A stretch of 64,000 bases of DNA, taken from assembly GCA_016721565.1 (NCBI GenBank), contig JADKHW010000001.1, positions 620,001-684,000 on the forward strand, written 5' to 3'. The notes under the pieces are model-generated. The model was given only the letters and a program-made list of their open reading frames with translations, did not search any database and was not told the DNA's origin. Source of the DNA: a bacterium (GTDB lineage: Bacteria; Electryoneota; RPQS01). The first letter of the stretch is position 1. Every line of letters begins with the position of its first letter. The translations under genes were made by a program, and so were the position numbers. This document shows positions 47,659-56,293 of this stretch, piece after piece.

Positions 47659-47687
47659 TTGACAATCCCCTCTTCAATCCTTATACT
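47659..47687 (+). promoter_or_regulatory. Near-consensus sigma70 promoter, leaderless geometry
   Basis: TTGACA (47659-47664) and TATACT (47682-47687) are exactly 17 bases apart. The last base of the -10 box is eight bases from the A of the ATG at 47695, so the predicted transcript starts at or within about one base of the start codon. No Shine-Dalgarno sequence exists between them. Confidence 0.8.
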
Positions 47688-47694
47688 TTCCAGC

Positions 47695-48549
47695 ATGAGG
47701 TACCACAATCTACTATGGATCGCCACGCTCGCGCTTTTGGCAGGCACTATGCGAACAGCTGAAGCCCAATTGCTGTTTCCGGAGGTCACCGTTGACCTTC
47801 AGCGGTTGCCAGAAGAAGCACAAGCGAAGTTGCGTGGAATCGATTCGACTTTATCACAGTTTATCTCCGAGAGTCGGCATCCGTGGAATCGTGATGACGG
47901 CGCTTACGATTTGCCCGTGCAGATCAGTATCTACTTTACTGAATACAGCCCGAATCCGCAGGAAGACAAATACAAAGCGAACATGATTGTCACGAACAAG
48001 AGTGATGCGCGATATGATGATAAACGGCTGGAGTTCGGCATGCGCACGCCTTACGTTCCAGGCCAAGGCTCATTCGACCCGTTTTTCAGCATCATAGAGT
48101 TCTATCTTTGGGTGCTAATCGGCAATGAAGAAGATAAATATGAGAAATTGGGGGGGAATCGCTACTACGATAAAGCGCGTGAGAAGCAACTTGCCAGCGC
48201 ATCTTCGCTCTACTATGTTGGTTGGGACAAACGCAGCGATTTACTGAGGGAAATAACTGGCGAAGGAAACAAAACTTATCGTGAATTTGAGTTCTTCTAT
48301 CACACGGGGATATTCTACGATGGGGAACAGCAGTACGAAGACTCGAAGGCCTATCTACATTACGCTCTACTAAAACTCGACGCTCTGCCAATCGACAAAC
48401 GTACAGAGATACTGGAATCAGAGCATATGAATCTTGCAAATGCGCTCAAAAATTGCAATTATGAGCGCGGTATTGAGGCTCTTCGGCGGCTGGATATCAT
48501 TCACAAGGCCGACTATGATGGGGTATTTGGGCAACCGCAAAGCCCATAA
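47695..48549 (+). CDS. PorD-like protein (DUF4835)
   Basis: The 284-residue protein has a signal peptide (NLLWIATLALLAGTMRTAEA) and the DUF4835 pattern: an N-terminal beta region with VTVDLQRLPEEA, then DPFFSIIEFYLWVLIG, GGNRYYDKAREKQ, VGWDKRSDLLREI and YREFEFFYHTGIFYDGE. In Bacteroidota, PorD works in type IX secretion. Here it faces a PorV-like gene across a short divergent region, but no PorK/L/M/N, SprA or C-terminal-signal proteins are in view. Function in this organism is therefore inference. The ATG is supported by the signal peptide and the promoter placement. Confidence 0.75.
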   Translation: MRYHNLLWIATLALLAGTMRTAEAQLLFPEVTVDLQRLPEEAQAKLRGIDSTLSQFISESRHPWNRDDGAYDLPVQISIYFTEYSPNPQEDKYKANMIVTNKSDARYDDKRLEFGMRTPYVPGQGSFDPFFSIIEFYLWVLIGNEEDKYEKLGGNRYYDKAREKQLASASSLYYVGWDKRSDLLREITGEGNKTYREFEFFYHTGIFYDGEQQYEDSKAYLHYALLKLDALPIDKRTEILESEHMNLANALKNCNYERGIEALRRLDIIHKADYDGVFGQPQSP

Positions 48550-48604
48550 CGAATATAGACAAACCCGCTCGGTTTGTCAAGCCAAACTGGACTCTATCTT
48601 AAGC

Positions 48605-48633
48605 AGAATCCGGCTCTTCGAGCCGGATTCTTT
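48605..48633. terminator. Strong hairpin terminator between the PorD-like gene and lexA
   Basis: AGAATCCGGCTC pairs perfectly with GAGCCGGATTCT across a TTC loop, followed by TT. A second perfect hairpin (GACAAACC-CGCTC-GGTTTGTC, 48558-48578) precedes it. The genes are convergent, so it may serve both strands. T-runs are short, so strength is uncertain. Confidence 0.65.
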
Positions 48634-48659
48634 GCATTCAAATAGTGCCACTGGAGGTC

Positions 48660-49286
48660 TTAGAACTTGCGCATCAAACCCACGACTTTGCCCAGAATCT
48701 GGAAGCCGGGGGTACCGGACTCGACAATAATGGGTTTGAAACGAGAATTTGCAGGTTCCAATAAGATTCTGCCTCCAATTGGCTTGTAGAATTTCACGGT
48801 TGCCTCTTCCCCAATCATGGCAACAACGATATCTCCGGAATCGGCTGTACGCTGAGGGCGGGCAAAAATCACGTCCCCTTCACGAATTCCCGCTTCAATC
48901 ATCGATTCTCCACGAACTCGCAGGGCAAAAGTGTCGTCTGTCGGGGCGAAAGATTTGTCCACAGTTATCCGACCTTCGTGGTTCTCGGTCGCGGTAATTG
49001 GAATACCCGCAGCAATGCGTCCCAAAATCGGAACTTCACGAACGTCGCTCTTCGAGTTGGGCCGAACAGATCGATCCGTTAGTTCAATACCACGCGAAAG
49101 CATAGGACTGCGTTCCAGATAGCCCTTGCGGACCAGAGCATCTAATACGTAGCGAACGCCGTTTGTTGAAGAGACCCCAATCTGGCTACCGATCTCCCGC
49201 AGCGTTGGTGGGCGACCACGATCAGAAATCTCAGATTGAATAAATTGCAGCGCACGCTGCTGTTTTTCTGTAAGTTGCATTCCCAT
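48660..49286 (-). CDS. lexA: LexA SOS repressor
   Basis: The 208-residue protein has a winged helix-turn-helix at about 5-65 (RPPTLREIGSQIGVSSTNGVR), the self-cleavage Ala93-Gly94 (RIAAGIPI), the catalytic Ser128 (GESMI), and the catalytic lysine near 165 (EEATVKFY). It represses DNA-repair genes until RecA triggers its cleavage. AAGGAT lies eight bases before ATG 49286; a second ATG is two codons on. A promoter with an embedded inverted repeat lies just upstream, consistent with self-repression. Confidence 0.96.
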   Translation of the reverse strand: MGMQLTEKQQRALQFIQSEISDRGRPPTLREIGSQIGVSSTNGVRYVLDALVRKGYLERSPMLSRGIELTDRSVRPNSKSDVREVPILGRIAAGIPITATENHEGRITVDKSFAPTDDTFALRVRGESMIEAGIREGDVIFARPQRTADSGDIVVAMIGEEATVKFYKPIGGRILLEPANSRFKPIIVESGTPGFQILGKVVGLMRKF

Positions 49287-49308
49287 TTTCTATCCTTAGC
49301 TTAACCTT

Positions 49309-49333
49309 GAACAAATATACAAAACATTTGTTC
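49309..49333. promoter_or_regulatory. Putative LexA operator on the lexA promoter
   Basis: GAACAAAT (49309-49316) and its exact complement ATTTGTTC (49326-49333) are nine bases apart. The right half also reads AAAC-ATTT-GTTC, one base off the GAAC-N4-GTTC box of Gram-positive LexA. The repeat covers the -10 box and most of the spacer of the lexA promoter, the position expected for auto-repression. Confidence 0.7.
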
Positions 49334-49342
49334 ACAAGTCAA
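49314..49342 (-). promoter_or_regulatory. Sigma70-type lexA promoter
   Basis: On the minus strand TTGACT (49337-49342) and TATATT (49314-49319) are 17 bases apart. Transcription would start near 49307, about 21 bases before the lexA ATG. Confidence 0.78.
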
Positions 49343-49366
49343 GTGCCACGGCAACAAGTATTATGA

Positions 49367-49819
49367 TTACAACGTAGCGGGGCTTTTCTCGAGGATAAGG
49401 GTAACAGGGCCGTCATTTACCAAGTAAACGGCCATCTTCGCGCCGAATACTCCGGTTGCAGTGGTAACGCCTCTGTTCCGTAAACAAGTTACGAATTGCT
49501 CATACAACGGAATGGCCGTATCTGGCGGCGCGGCAGTTATGAAGCTGGGGCGCCTACCTTTTTGTGCTTCTCCCAAGAGTGTGAATTGACTCACAACTAA
49601 GACCGATCCGCCAACATCATCCAAACTCAGATTGAATTTGCCGTCCACATCGGAGAAGATTCTTAGCTCACAAATCTTATTTGCACCCCACTCAATTTCA
49701 ATTGGTGTATCACCCTGAGCAATTCCCAACAGAATCAGGAGTCCGTGCTGGATTTCGCCAACAACACGCCCTGCAACTTCGACTCGCGCTTCAGTGACAC
49801 GCTGCAAGACAATCTTCAA
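49367..49819 (-). CDS. dtd: D-aminoacyl-tRNA deacylase
   Basis: The 150-residue enzyme hydrolyses D-amino acids mischarged on tRNA. It has MKIVLQRVTEARVEV at the N-terminus, the conserved SQFTLLGEAQKGRRPSF, and the C-terminal NDGPVTLILE (gly-cisPro region). Length and motifs are standard. It lies four bases after a propeller lipoprotein gene and ends the riboflavin-side unit. Confidence 0.96.
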   Translation of the reverse strand: MKIVLQRVTEARVEVAGRVVGEIQHGLLILLGIAQGDTPIEIEWGANKICELRIFSDVDGKFNLSLDDVGGSVLVVSQFTLLGEAQKGRRPSFITAAPPDTAIPLYEQFVTCLRNRGVTTATGVFGAKMAVYLVNDGPVTLILEKSPATL

Positions 49820-49823
49820 ACAG

Positions 49824-50804
49824 CTACTCCAGAAATGCTAAACATTGCGGAATCGGCTCGACAAAAATCGTGTCTGTGACAGCAGGCGGAACGGAGTAGG
49901 GGTTCACACGCAAGACCATATTTTGTCGTGGACACACCACGAAGAAGGCCCGACTCGCACTCGAATAACGAACTCGGATCGCGCTGGTACCGCATTGAAT
50001 ATCTTGCGAGATTCCGTCGAATACATCTATTACCCGGCTGACGCCATAATTTGAATCCACTGACATGATATATCGTCCGTCAGTCGAAATTCCCAAATCA
50101 ACTACTGTTCCGGGCATAGCAAACGAGTCTAATCTTTCACCGTTTTGAGCTTCCAAGACCATGAGTTGATCGCTTCCTGGCAATGCGCAATAGGCAAATA
50201 CTCCATTGGGCGAGAACTCAACATCTGTGCATGGACCCGCAAAAGCAACCCGCATTTCCTCAAAGAAGCCCTGCTCCTTTATGACACGGACTGTGCTGTC
50301 TCCGGGACATGCAATCCACGCCCAGTGATCACCGGGCCGCATCTTAAGGCGACGCGGTTCAAGCCCTGTATCAATAGTGTCAACCTCAACAGAGTTCAGT
50401 GAAATTCGATAGTATCGCGAGTTATGGGTCAACAAATGTGCCGTTAGAGAATTCCGTGCGACGCGAACATCGACCGGAGTGCCTCCGATTGAGATTAGTT
50501 CCAATCTCTCCATTTCGGGAATAGTCAAGACAGTCAGCGCACCCGCGTCATTGTCGGTTGCGACCAAACGACCGCCGGCAGGAACAATCTCGCAGGCGGT
50601 TGCCCAGCCTGCGAGAGATTCAGAGCGAATAAGTTTCAAATCCACCAAATCAAAAAAGGCCAACTCACCTCCCACCGCACTGGCAATAATGCCATATGGG
50701 GGCGTAAGTTGGCCGCAATCATCGCAACCATTGTCCTTATCGCGGCAACTCATGAGCAAGCAACTCACAAGCAGCCAGTTTGTGATGACGATTTTCCTGA
50801 GCAG
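49824..50804 (-). CDS. Beta-propeller lipoprotein (YVTN/WD40-like), apparent CTG start
   Basis: The product has a lipobox (LLMSC) and then repeated blades with D-G/S-x-x-phi patterns (GRLVATDNDAGALTVL, VFAYCALPGSDQLMVLE, GRYIMSVDSNYGVSRVIDV), suggesting a propeller of about six or seven blades. A GTG at 50768 would give only seven residues before the cysteine. Reading from CTG at 50804 gives LLRKIVITNWLLVSCLLMSC, a complete signal peptide. CTG follows the GGGAGGGG ribosome-binding site directly behind the ribBA stop. A substitution in the start codon is the alternative. Function is unknown; it is probably anchored outside the cytoplasm. Confidence 0.7.
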   Translation of the reverse strand: MLRKIVITNWLLVSCLLMSCRDKDNGCDDCGQLTPPYGIIASAVGGELAFFDLVDLKLIRSESLAGWATACEIVPAGGRLVATDNDAGALTVLTIPEMERLELISIGGTPVDVRVARNSLTAHLLTHNSRYYRISLNSVEVDTIDTGLEPRRLKMRPGDHWAWIACPGDSTVRVIKEQGFFEEMRVAFAGPCTDVEFSPNGVFAYCALPGSDQLMVLEAQNGERLDSFAMPGTVVDLGISTDGRYIMSVDSNYGVSRVIDVFDGISQDIQCGTSAIRVRYSSASRAFFVVCPRQNMVLRVNPYSVPPAVTDTIFVEPIPQCLAFLE

Positions 50805-50814
50805 GAACCCCTCC

Positions 50815-52041
50815 CTACTTCAATTCTATCAGGTGACCAAGTTTGTCTCGTTTGGCCGCAAGATATTTTCTATTGTTATTCGTCGGCTCGCTCGTTGCGG
50901 GCACCCGTTCTACAATCTCAATTCCATATTTTTGTAAATCAGCGACTTTAGCAGGATTGTTCGTTATCAATCTGACCTGATTGATGCCGAGCTGTTTCAA
51001 AATTTGTGCACACGACGCGTAACCACGCAGATCTGCTTTGAAGCCGAGTTTCAAATTGGCTTCAACGGTATCAAGTCCGGTGTCTTGCAATTTGTACGCT
51101 TGCAATTTCGCAGCCAGCCCGATACCTCGACCTTCTTGACGAAGATAAACGAGGACACCAGAGCCTTCAGTTTCCATTCTTCTGAGTGCCGACTCAAGCT
51201 GTGCGCCACAGTCACAGCGCGCGCTTCCGAACACGTCTCCTGTGAGACTCTCGGAATGTGCGCGAACCAACACACGCTTGTTCAAATCGAGCGGCTCTTT
51301 GACTATTGCGAGATGGTCTTCGTTCTTTATGATATCAACATAATGAACGAGCGTGAACTTGCCAAACTTGTTCGGGAACGGCACGCGGACACGCTCGGCC
51401 ATGAAGGCTTCATTCTGTGCGCGATAAATCGCAACTTGCTCAACCGAAATTATCTTCAAACCATGATGATTAGCATACTCACGCAACGCGTCACCGCGAA
51501 GCATGCGTCCGTCATCGCCCATCACCTCACACAATACACCCGATGGATACAGTCCCGCCAAGCGCGCCAGATCGACAGTTGCTTCGGTTTGGCCGGGACG
51601 GGCAAGTACGCCACCGGGATTGGCACGCAACGGATGAATGTGGCCCGGACGGCCAAGATCAGTTGGTTTCGTTGCCGGATCGATCATTGCGCGAATTGTC
51701 TTAGCGCGATCAAAGGCGGAAATTCCGGTTGTCGTGCCGTGCAAATAGTCAACGGATTCGGTGAATGCCGTACCGAGTTTTGCAGTATTTTCAGAAACTT
51801 GCTGGCGAAGATTCAACTCAGCACAGCGATCAGACGTAAGACAAATGCAGATCATGCCGCGCCCGTGAGTGGCCATGAAATTGACCGCTTCGGGAGTGAC
51901 AAATGAGCTGGCCATAACGAGATCGCCTTCGTTTTCGCGGTCTTCATCGTCAACGACAATAACCATTTTCCCGGCGGCAATATCGCGCAGGCCGTCTTCA
52001 AAAGGATCAAGGAAACCGTGCTTGTGATTGTTGTTGCTCAT
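50815..52041 (-). CDS. ribBA: RibBA: DHBP synthase / GTP cyclohydrolase II, zinc-ligand Cys replaced by Ser
   Basis: The 408-residue bifunctional riboflavin enzyme has a DHBP synthase half (1-205) with DDEDRENEGD, ATHGRGMICI, HGTTTGISAFDRA, GHIHPLRA and the late glutamate in GVLCEVMGDD. The GTP cyclohydrolase II half (about 210-400) keeps LRQEGRGIGLAAKLQAYKLQD and ITNNPAKV. The zinc motif normally reads HSECLTGD followed by RCDCG (C-x10-C-x-C). Here Ser265 (AGT, 51247-51249) replaces the first cysteine while Cys276 and Cys278 remain. In E. coli RibA this ligand is needed for zinc binding and imidazole-ring opening. The first half looks active; the second may not be. ribE and ribD precede it. 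Confidence 0.95.
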   Translation of the reverse strand: MSNNNHKHGFLDPFEDGLRDIAAGKMVIVVDDEDRENEGDLVMASSFVTPEAVNFMATHGRGMICICLTSDRCAELNLRQQVSENTAKLGTAFTESVDYLHGTTTGISAFDRAKTIRAMIDPATKPTDLGRPGHIHPLRANPGGVLARPGQTEATVDLARLAGLYPSGVLCEVMGDDGRMLRGDALREYANHHGLKIISVEQVAIYRAQNEAFMAERVRVPFPNKFGKFTLVHYVDIIKNEDHLAIVKEPLDLNKRVLVRAHSESLTGDVFGSARCDCGAQLESALRRMETEGSGVLVYLRQEGRGIGLAAKLQAYKLQDTGLDTVEANLKLGFKADLRGYASCAQILKQLGINQVRLITNNPAKVADLQKYGIEIVERVPATSEPTNNNRKYLAAKRDKLGHLIELK

Positions 52042-52054
52042 GTCTTCTCTTGTG

Positions 52055-52657
52055 TCACTTCGCGCGAAATTTTTCAGGCAGCAGTTTCTCTATGTACTTT
52101 CCAACCATATCAACTTCGATGTTAACGCGGTCGCCGACCTTATAGTTATGGAACACCGTGTTCTTATAGGTGTGAGGAATAATCCCGATGACAACGGAAG
52201 TTTCACGCACTTCCGCAGCCGTCAGAGATACTCCGTCCACTGCAACCGAACCTGTATGAACAACGTAACGCATTAGATCGGCAGGCAATTCAAACTCATA
52301 AATTCTATTGTCGCCGTCTTGCTCGACAGACTTTACCAAGCCCATTCCATCCACATGCCCTTGCACAAGATGGCCACCAAGTTCGGCGCCGAATTTCAGA
52401 GGGCGTTCAAGGTTGACTTCGCTATCGATCTCAAGTGCGCCCAATGATGTCTTTTCAAGTGTGATCCGCATTAATTCGCAGGCGAAGCCTGCCTCCTTTG
52501 CGGGGATCGACGTGGTGCAGCAGCCGTTGATGGCTAAACTTGCTCCGACGTTCATGTTAGTAATCCAATCAGGTCCAATAATCCGAATTTTGCGAAACTC
52601 TTTGCCGTCGTGAATCTCAGCGACTCTGCCAACGGTCTCAACTATTCCCGTGAACAT
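52055..52657 (-). CDS. ribE: Riboflavin synthase subunit alpha
   Basis: The 200-residue protein starts MFTGIVETVGRV, the classic riboflavin synthase N-terminus, preceded by GGAGAG. It has two similar beta-barrel lumazine-binding halves (LAINGCCTTS; VAVDGVSLTAAEV). It dismutates two 6,7-dimethyl-8-ribityllumazines to riboflavin. The start overlaps the 3' end of ribD by 20 bases. Lumazine synthase (ribH) is not in the window. Confidence 0.95.
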   Translation of the reverse strand: MFTGIVETVGRVAEIHDGKEFRKIRIIGPDWITNMNVGASLAINGCCTTSIPAKEAGFACELMRITLEKTSLGALEIDSEVNLERPLKFGAELGGHLVQGHVDGMGLVKSVEQDGDNRIYEFELPADLMRYVVHTGSVAVDGVSLTAAEVRETSVVIGIIPHTYKNTVFHNYKVGDRVNIEVDMVGKYIEKLLPEKFRAK

Positions 52658-53769
52658 ATCTCTCCAAATAATACCAGTGATCCTCTTCAAACATGGCTTG
52701 TTTATACGGCGTCACGCGCGGCGCATCGGCAAGTGTCTGCAAGGATAATTCGCCCACGCTGGGGCGTCCATCGGCTCCGATTAACATCGGCGCGACGGCT
52801 ATAATCATTTCGTCCCACAATCCGTCCGCCAACAATGCGGCGTGCACGGTTCCCCCGCCCTCTACTAAGATTGAAGCAACTTCACGGCGCGCAATTTCGT
52901 CCATGGCATGTTTCATATTCACACGGCCATTTGCAACCGCACGCCACAAAATTAACTGCACGCCCAGCTTCTCCAATCGCTTGACCTTGTCTGCATCAAC
53001 ATCGTCTGTAATTAACAGCCAAGTACGCTTCTGATCTTTGTGTTTTAAGACTCGCGCGTTCTCGGGAATACGGAGTTTAGAGTCCGCGATGATACGCACA
53101 GGATTGCGCCCCTTGATGTGACGCACATTTAGCTCTGGGTCGTCGTCGATTATGGTTTGAACTCCTACAAATAGCGCATCTAGTCTGGCGCGCATACGAT
53201 GCACCTCAATGCGCGACTCTTCACCTGTAATCCAGCGCGAGTTGCCGTTGTTCAGCGCAATCCTACCGTCCATGCTTTGCGCGATCTTCAGTAAGATCCA
53301 CGGGCGACCCTTGGTAATATATGTAATGAAAGACGCGTTCAACCGACCCGCAGCAGCTTCACATACTCCATGCGTGACCTCAATGCCCGCATCAGAAAGC
53401 TGCTTCATACCTTTGCCGTTAACCAACGGGTTTGGGTCTTGCTGTGCTACAACAACTCGGCTAACACCGGCTTCAATCAACGCGGGCGTGCACGGAGCGG
53501 TCTTTCCAAGATGACAGCACGGTTCCAAGTTGACATAGATCGTCGCGCCCTTTGCCTGCTCGCGCGTGAGTTTCCTGAGCAATGCGATCTCAGCGTGCAT
53601 ATCGCCAAACTTCTTGTGATATGCTTTTGCGAGAACTCTGCCTTCCTTGACCGCGACTGCCCCCACGAGAGGATTCGGGCTGACGTGACCTGCACCCTTT
53701 TCAGCTTCCTTTGAGCGCCATCATCATGAAGCGCTCGTCAGCACTTAGTTTCACTTGCTTTTCCGTCAC
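52638..53769 (-). CDS. ribD: Riboflavin biosynthesis protein RibD (frameshifted)
   Basis: RibD deaminates and then reduces the pyrimidine intermediates of riboflavin synthesis. From GTG at 53769, the N-terminus reads DERFMMMAL and then hits a stop caused by an extra base in AAAGGAAGC (near 53708-53709). Repair gives MALKEAEKGAGHVSPNPLVGAV. The deaminase zinc site is intact: HAEIALL and PCCHLGKTAPC. The reductase half has GRPWILLKIAQSMDGRIAL and VEGGGTVHAALL. Repaired length is about 377 residues. The GTG overlaps the ddl stop as GTGA, tying translation together. Confidence 0.93.
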
Positions 53770-54830
53770 CCGATCACCCCGCACAAGAGATTCATGCGCC
53801 GAACCATTTCTGTCGGTGACCATGCAGAGTCCAAAATCTTGGCTATCAACTGTTCGGCAGTCCAGCCGTATGCCTTCGCGGCTTTAGGAACCAAAGATGT
53901 AGCGGTCATGCCGGGTAAAGAATTCAGTTCAAGACAAATGAACGCTTCCTCATTGGCCAGAAAATCCACACGAGCGAAACCGCGAGCGCTTAGAGATCGG
54001 AAAACATCAACGGCGGATTTTTGAATCGCTTCGGACATTCCACTCGGTAACTCAGCCGGGCAAATATACTCAGTACGGCCTGAAGTGTACTTATTTGCGT
54101 AATCGTAAATGCCTTGCTTGGGGCGAATCTCAATTAAGGGAAACGCCACGCCGTCGATTACGGTTGCAGCAATCTCGCGGCCAGCAAATAACTGTTCAAC
54201 CAAAGCCCCGTCACGTTGTTCACGAATGGCGTTGAGCGCTTTGGAGAGATCGTTTTCAGATTCCAAGACTGTCAATCCAACTGTCGAACCTCCACTCTGC
54301 GGTTTGACAATCGCTGGATAACCAAGTTCTTTGGCAATTCGCTCTTTGATTACGGCTACATCACTAAGCTCGTTTTCATCGACAACAAATCCACGCGCGA
54401 CCGGCACTCCGGCTGCGTGCATTAGCGCTTTGGCAGTCGGTTTGTGCATTGCCGATGAGCAACTTAGCGGACCGCTACCTGTATAAGGCATACCTACCCA
54501 ATCGAGCAAACTTTGTAGGGTCCCGTCTTCACCGTAACCGCCGTGCAAGATCGGGAAAACCATCTCAACGTGTTCACGTTCAATTACATCAAGCAACCCG
54601 CGCACAACGCGAGAATCAAAATCGCGCGCAACTGACGAAGCAGGCACATCAAGGCCAATTGCAGGCGGAGCAATTGTTTCATCGAAAGGGAACAACTCTC
54701 CGGGCCGCTCCGGATCATACTTAATGACATCATGCCCAAGCGCCGCAACCCATTTTGCCACAGCATCGCCTGATGCCATGGACACCACTCGCTCAGATGA
54801 CGCGCCGCCGCAAAGAACCAGAACTTTCAT
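53766..54830 (-). CDS. ddl: D-alanine--D-alanine ligase
   Basis: The 354-residue ATP-grasp enzyme makes the D-Ala-D-Ala dipeptide of peptidoglycan. It has LHGGYGEDGTLQSLLD near 95-110, PYTGSG, GYPAIVKPQSGGSTVG, and the metal-binding FICLELNSLPGMTATS. Length is typical. Its ATG overlaps the gltX stop by four bases and its own stop overlaps the ribD GTG. Confidence 0.95.
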   Translation of the reverse strand: MKVLVLCGGASSERVVSMASGDAVAKWVAALGHDVIKYDPERPGELFPFDETIAPPAIGLDVPASSVARDFDSRVVRGLLDVIEREHVEMVFPILHGGYGEDGTLQSLLDWVGMPYTGSGPLSCSSAMHKPTAKALMHAAGVPVARGFVVDENELSDVAVIKERIAKELGYPAIVKPQSGGSTVGLTVLESENDLSKALNAIREQRDGALVEQLFAGREIAATVIDGVAFPLIEIRPKQGIYDYANKYTSGRTEYICPAELPSGMSEAIQKSAVDVFRSLSARGFARVDFLANEEAFICLELNSLPGMTATSLVPKAAKAYGWTAEQLIAKILDSAWSPTEMVRRMNLLCGVIG

Positions 54831-56293
54831 GGCGACTGTTCTTGAGATAACTTTGCTGCAATCGCCGCATGCAAGCGGTTCAACGTGCCTTCGCGTCCCC
54901 AGATACCGACAAGTCTTCCAAGTTCCGGGCCATGCTCACGACCAGTCAGTGCCATGCGCAGTGTCATCCAAATGCCTTTGCCCTTAAGCCCGTGCTTTGC
55001 ACCGGCGGAATTGGCAGCGGCTTTGAACTCGGCCATCAATCCTTCGAAATCATTCCATGTCCCCGCAGGCAAAGTCGACAGCCCATCAGCAACTTCACCG
55101 ACAAATGAAAGTTGTGCTTCATCCCAACTATCATTCGAAATATCGGCAGGTGCAAATGCCTCCACAACTTTTGCGGCAAGGTCTTGGAATGACTCCGCAC
55201 CTGGACGTAAACTGATTACGGCATAGCGAACGCGAACAGCGGATTCCGTAAGCAGCTCTGATGGCAAGTGCGGTGCAACACCATCCCACATCTCGTCGTG
55301 GGTTAGTCTGGCCAAATACTCTGTATTCATCCACCGCAGTTTAGCCTGATCAAACACGGCACCTGCTTTGTTCACACGTTGGAGTGAAAACTCGTTGACA
55401 AGCTCTTCTAATGTAAAGAACTCGCGCTCATCCTGCGGGTGCCAGCCAAGCAAGGCTACAAAATTGAGCAATGCGTCCGGCAATATTCCTTTATCGCGAT
55501 AGGCTTCAACGGCCACGTCACCGGAGCGCTTGGACATTTTCGACCGATCCGGGTTTAGCAACAACGGTAAGTGCGCAAACTGCGGAGGCTCCCAACCGAA
55601 GAAGCGATAGAGCAAAACATGTTTCGGAGTTGAAGGCAACCATTCCTCACCACGAATCACGTGCGAAATCCGCATGTCATAATCATCAACAACGTTCGCG
55701 AGATGATAAGTTGGATAACCGTCACTTTTCATCAAAACCTGATCGTCAATCGTCGAGGTCTCAAAATTCACGTCACCGCGAATGATATCATGGACCTCAA
55801 CAACTTCGTTGTCCGGCACAGCCATACGCCATACATATGGCTCACCTGCGGTAATGCGCGCATCAACTTCATCTTTCGACAGCTTTCTACAATGCTTGTC
55901 ATACATTGGCGGAAGACTCCGCGCCTGTTGATCTGCTCGAACCTGCTCAAGTCTCTCCGAAGTGCAAAAGCAAACGTACGCATGACCTTTCTCAGCCAGC
56001 GTTTTTGTCGCTTCGGTGTAGAGATTTAAGCGTTCAGACTGCACATACGGCGCATGCGGCCCACCGACTGCCGGACTTTCGTCAAAATGAATACCAAGCC
56101 AATCGAAAACTTCGATAAAATTCTCAACTGCACCTTCGACCAAGCGAGTTCGATCAGTATCTTCGACGCGTAAAAGCAACTTCCCGCCCATTTTGCGCGC
56201 GAATAAATAGTTGTACAATGCGGAACGCAAACCGCCGACGTGCAAGTAGCCCGTCGGACTGGGAGCGAATCGCGTGCGAATTTCTTTGGTCAT
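54827..56293 (-). CDS. gltX: Glutamyl-tRNA synthetase
   Basis: The 488-residue class I synthetase has the HIGH-type motif FAPSPTGYLHVGG (about 9-21) and the KMSKR loop (NPDRSKMSKRSGD). A cysteine-containing zinc-like region (CFCTSERLEQVR) sits in the connective domain. It charges tRNA-Glu, and possibly tRNA-Gln where GatCAB operates. Length is standard. It overlaps ispF and ddl by four bases each. Confidence 0.96.
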   Translation of the reverse strand: MTKEIRTRFAPSPTGYLHVGGLRSALYNYLFARKMGGKLLLRVEDTDRTRLVEGAVENFIEVFDWLGIHFDESPAVGGPHAPYVQSERLNLYTEATKTLAEKGHAYVCFCTSERLEQVRADQQARSLPPMYDKHCRKLSKDEVDARITAGEPYVWRMAVPDNEVVEVHDIIRGDVNFETSTIDDQVLMKSDGYPTYHLANVVDDYDMRISHVIRGEEWLPSTPKHVLLYRFFGWEPPQFAHLPLLLNPDRSKMSKRSGDVAVEAYRDKGILPDALLNFVALLGWHPQDEREFFTLEELVNEFSLQRVNKAGAVFDQAKLRWMNTEYLARLTHDEMWDGVAPHLPSELLTESAVRVRYAVISLRPGAESFQDLAAKVVEAFAPADISNDSWDEAQLSFVGEVADGLSTLPAGTWNDFEGLMAEFKAAANSAGAKHGLKGKGIWMTLRMALTGREHGPELGRLVGIWGREGTLNRLHAAIAAKLSQEQSP

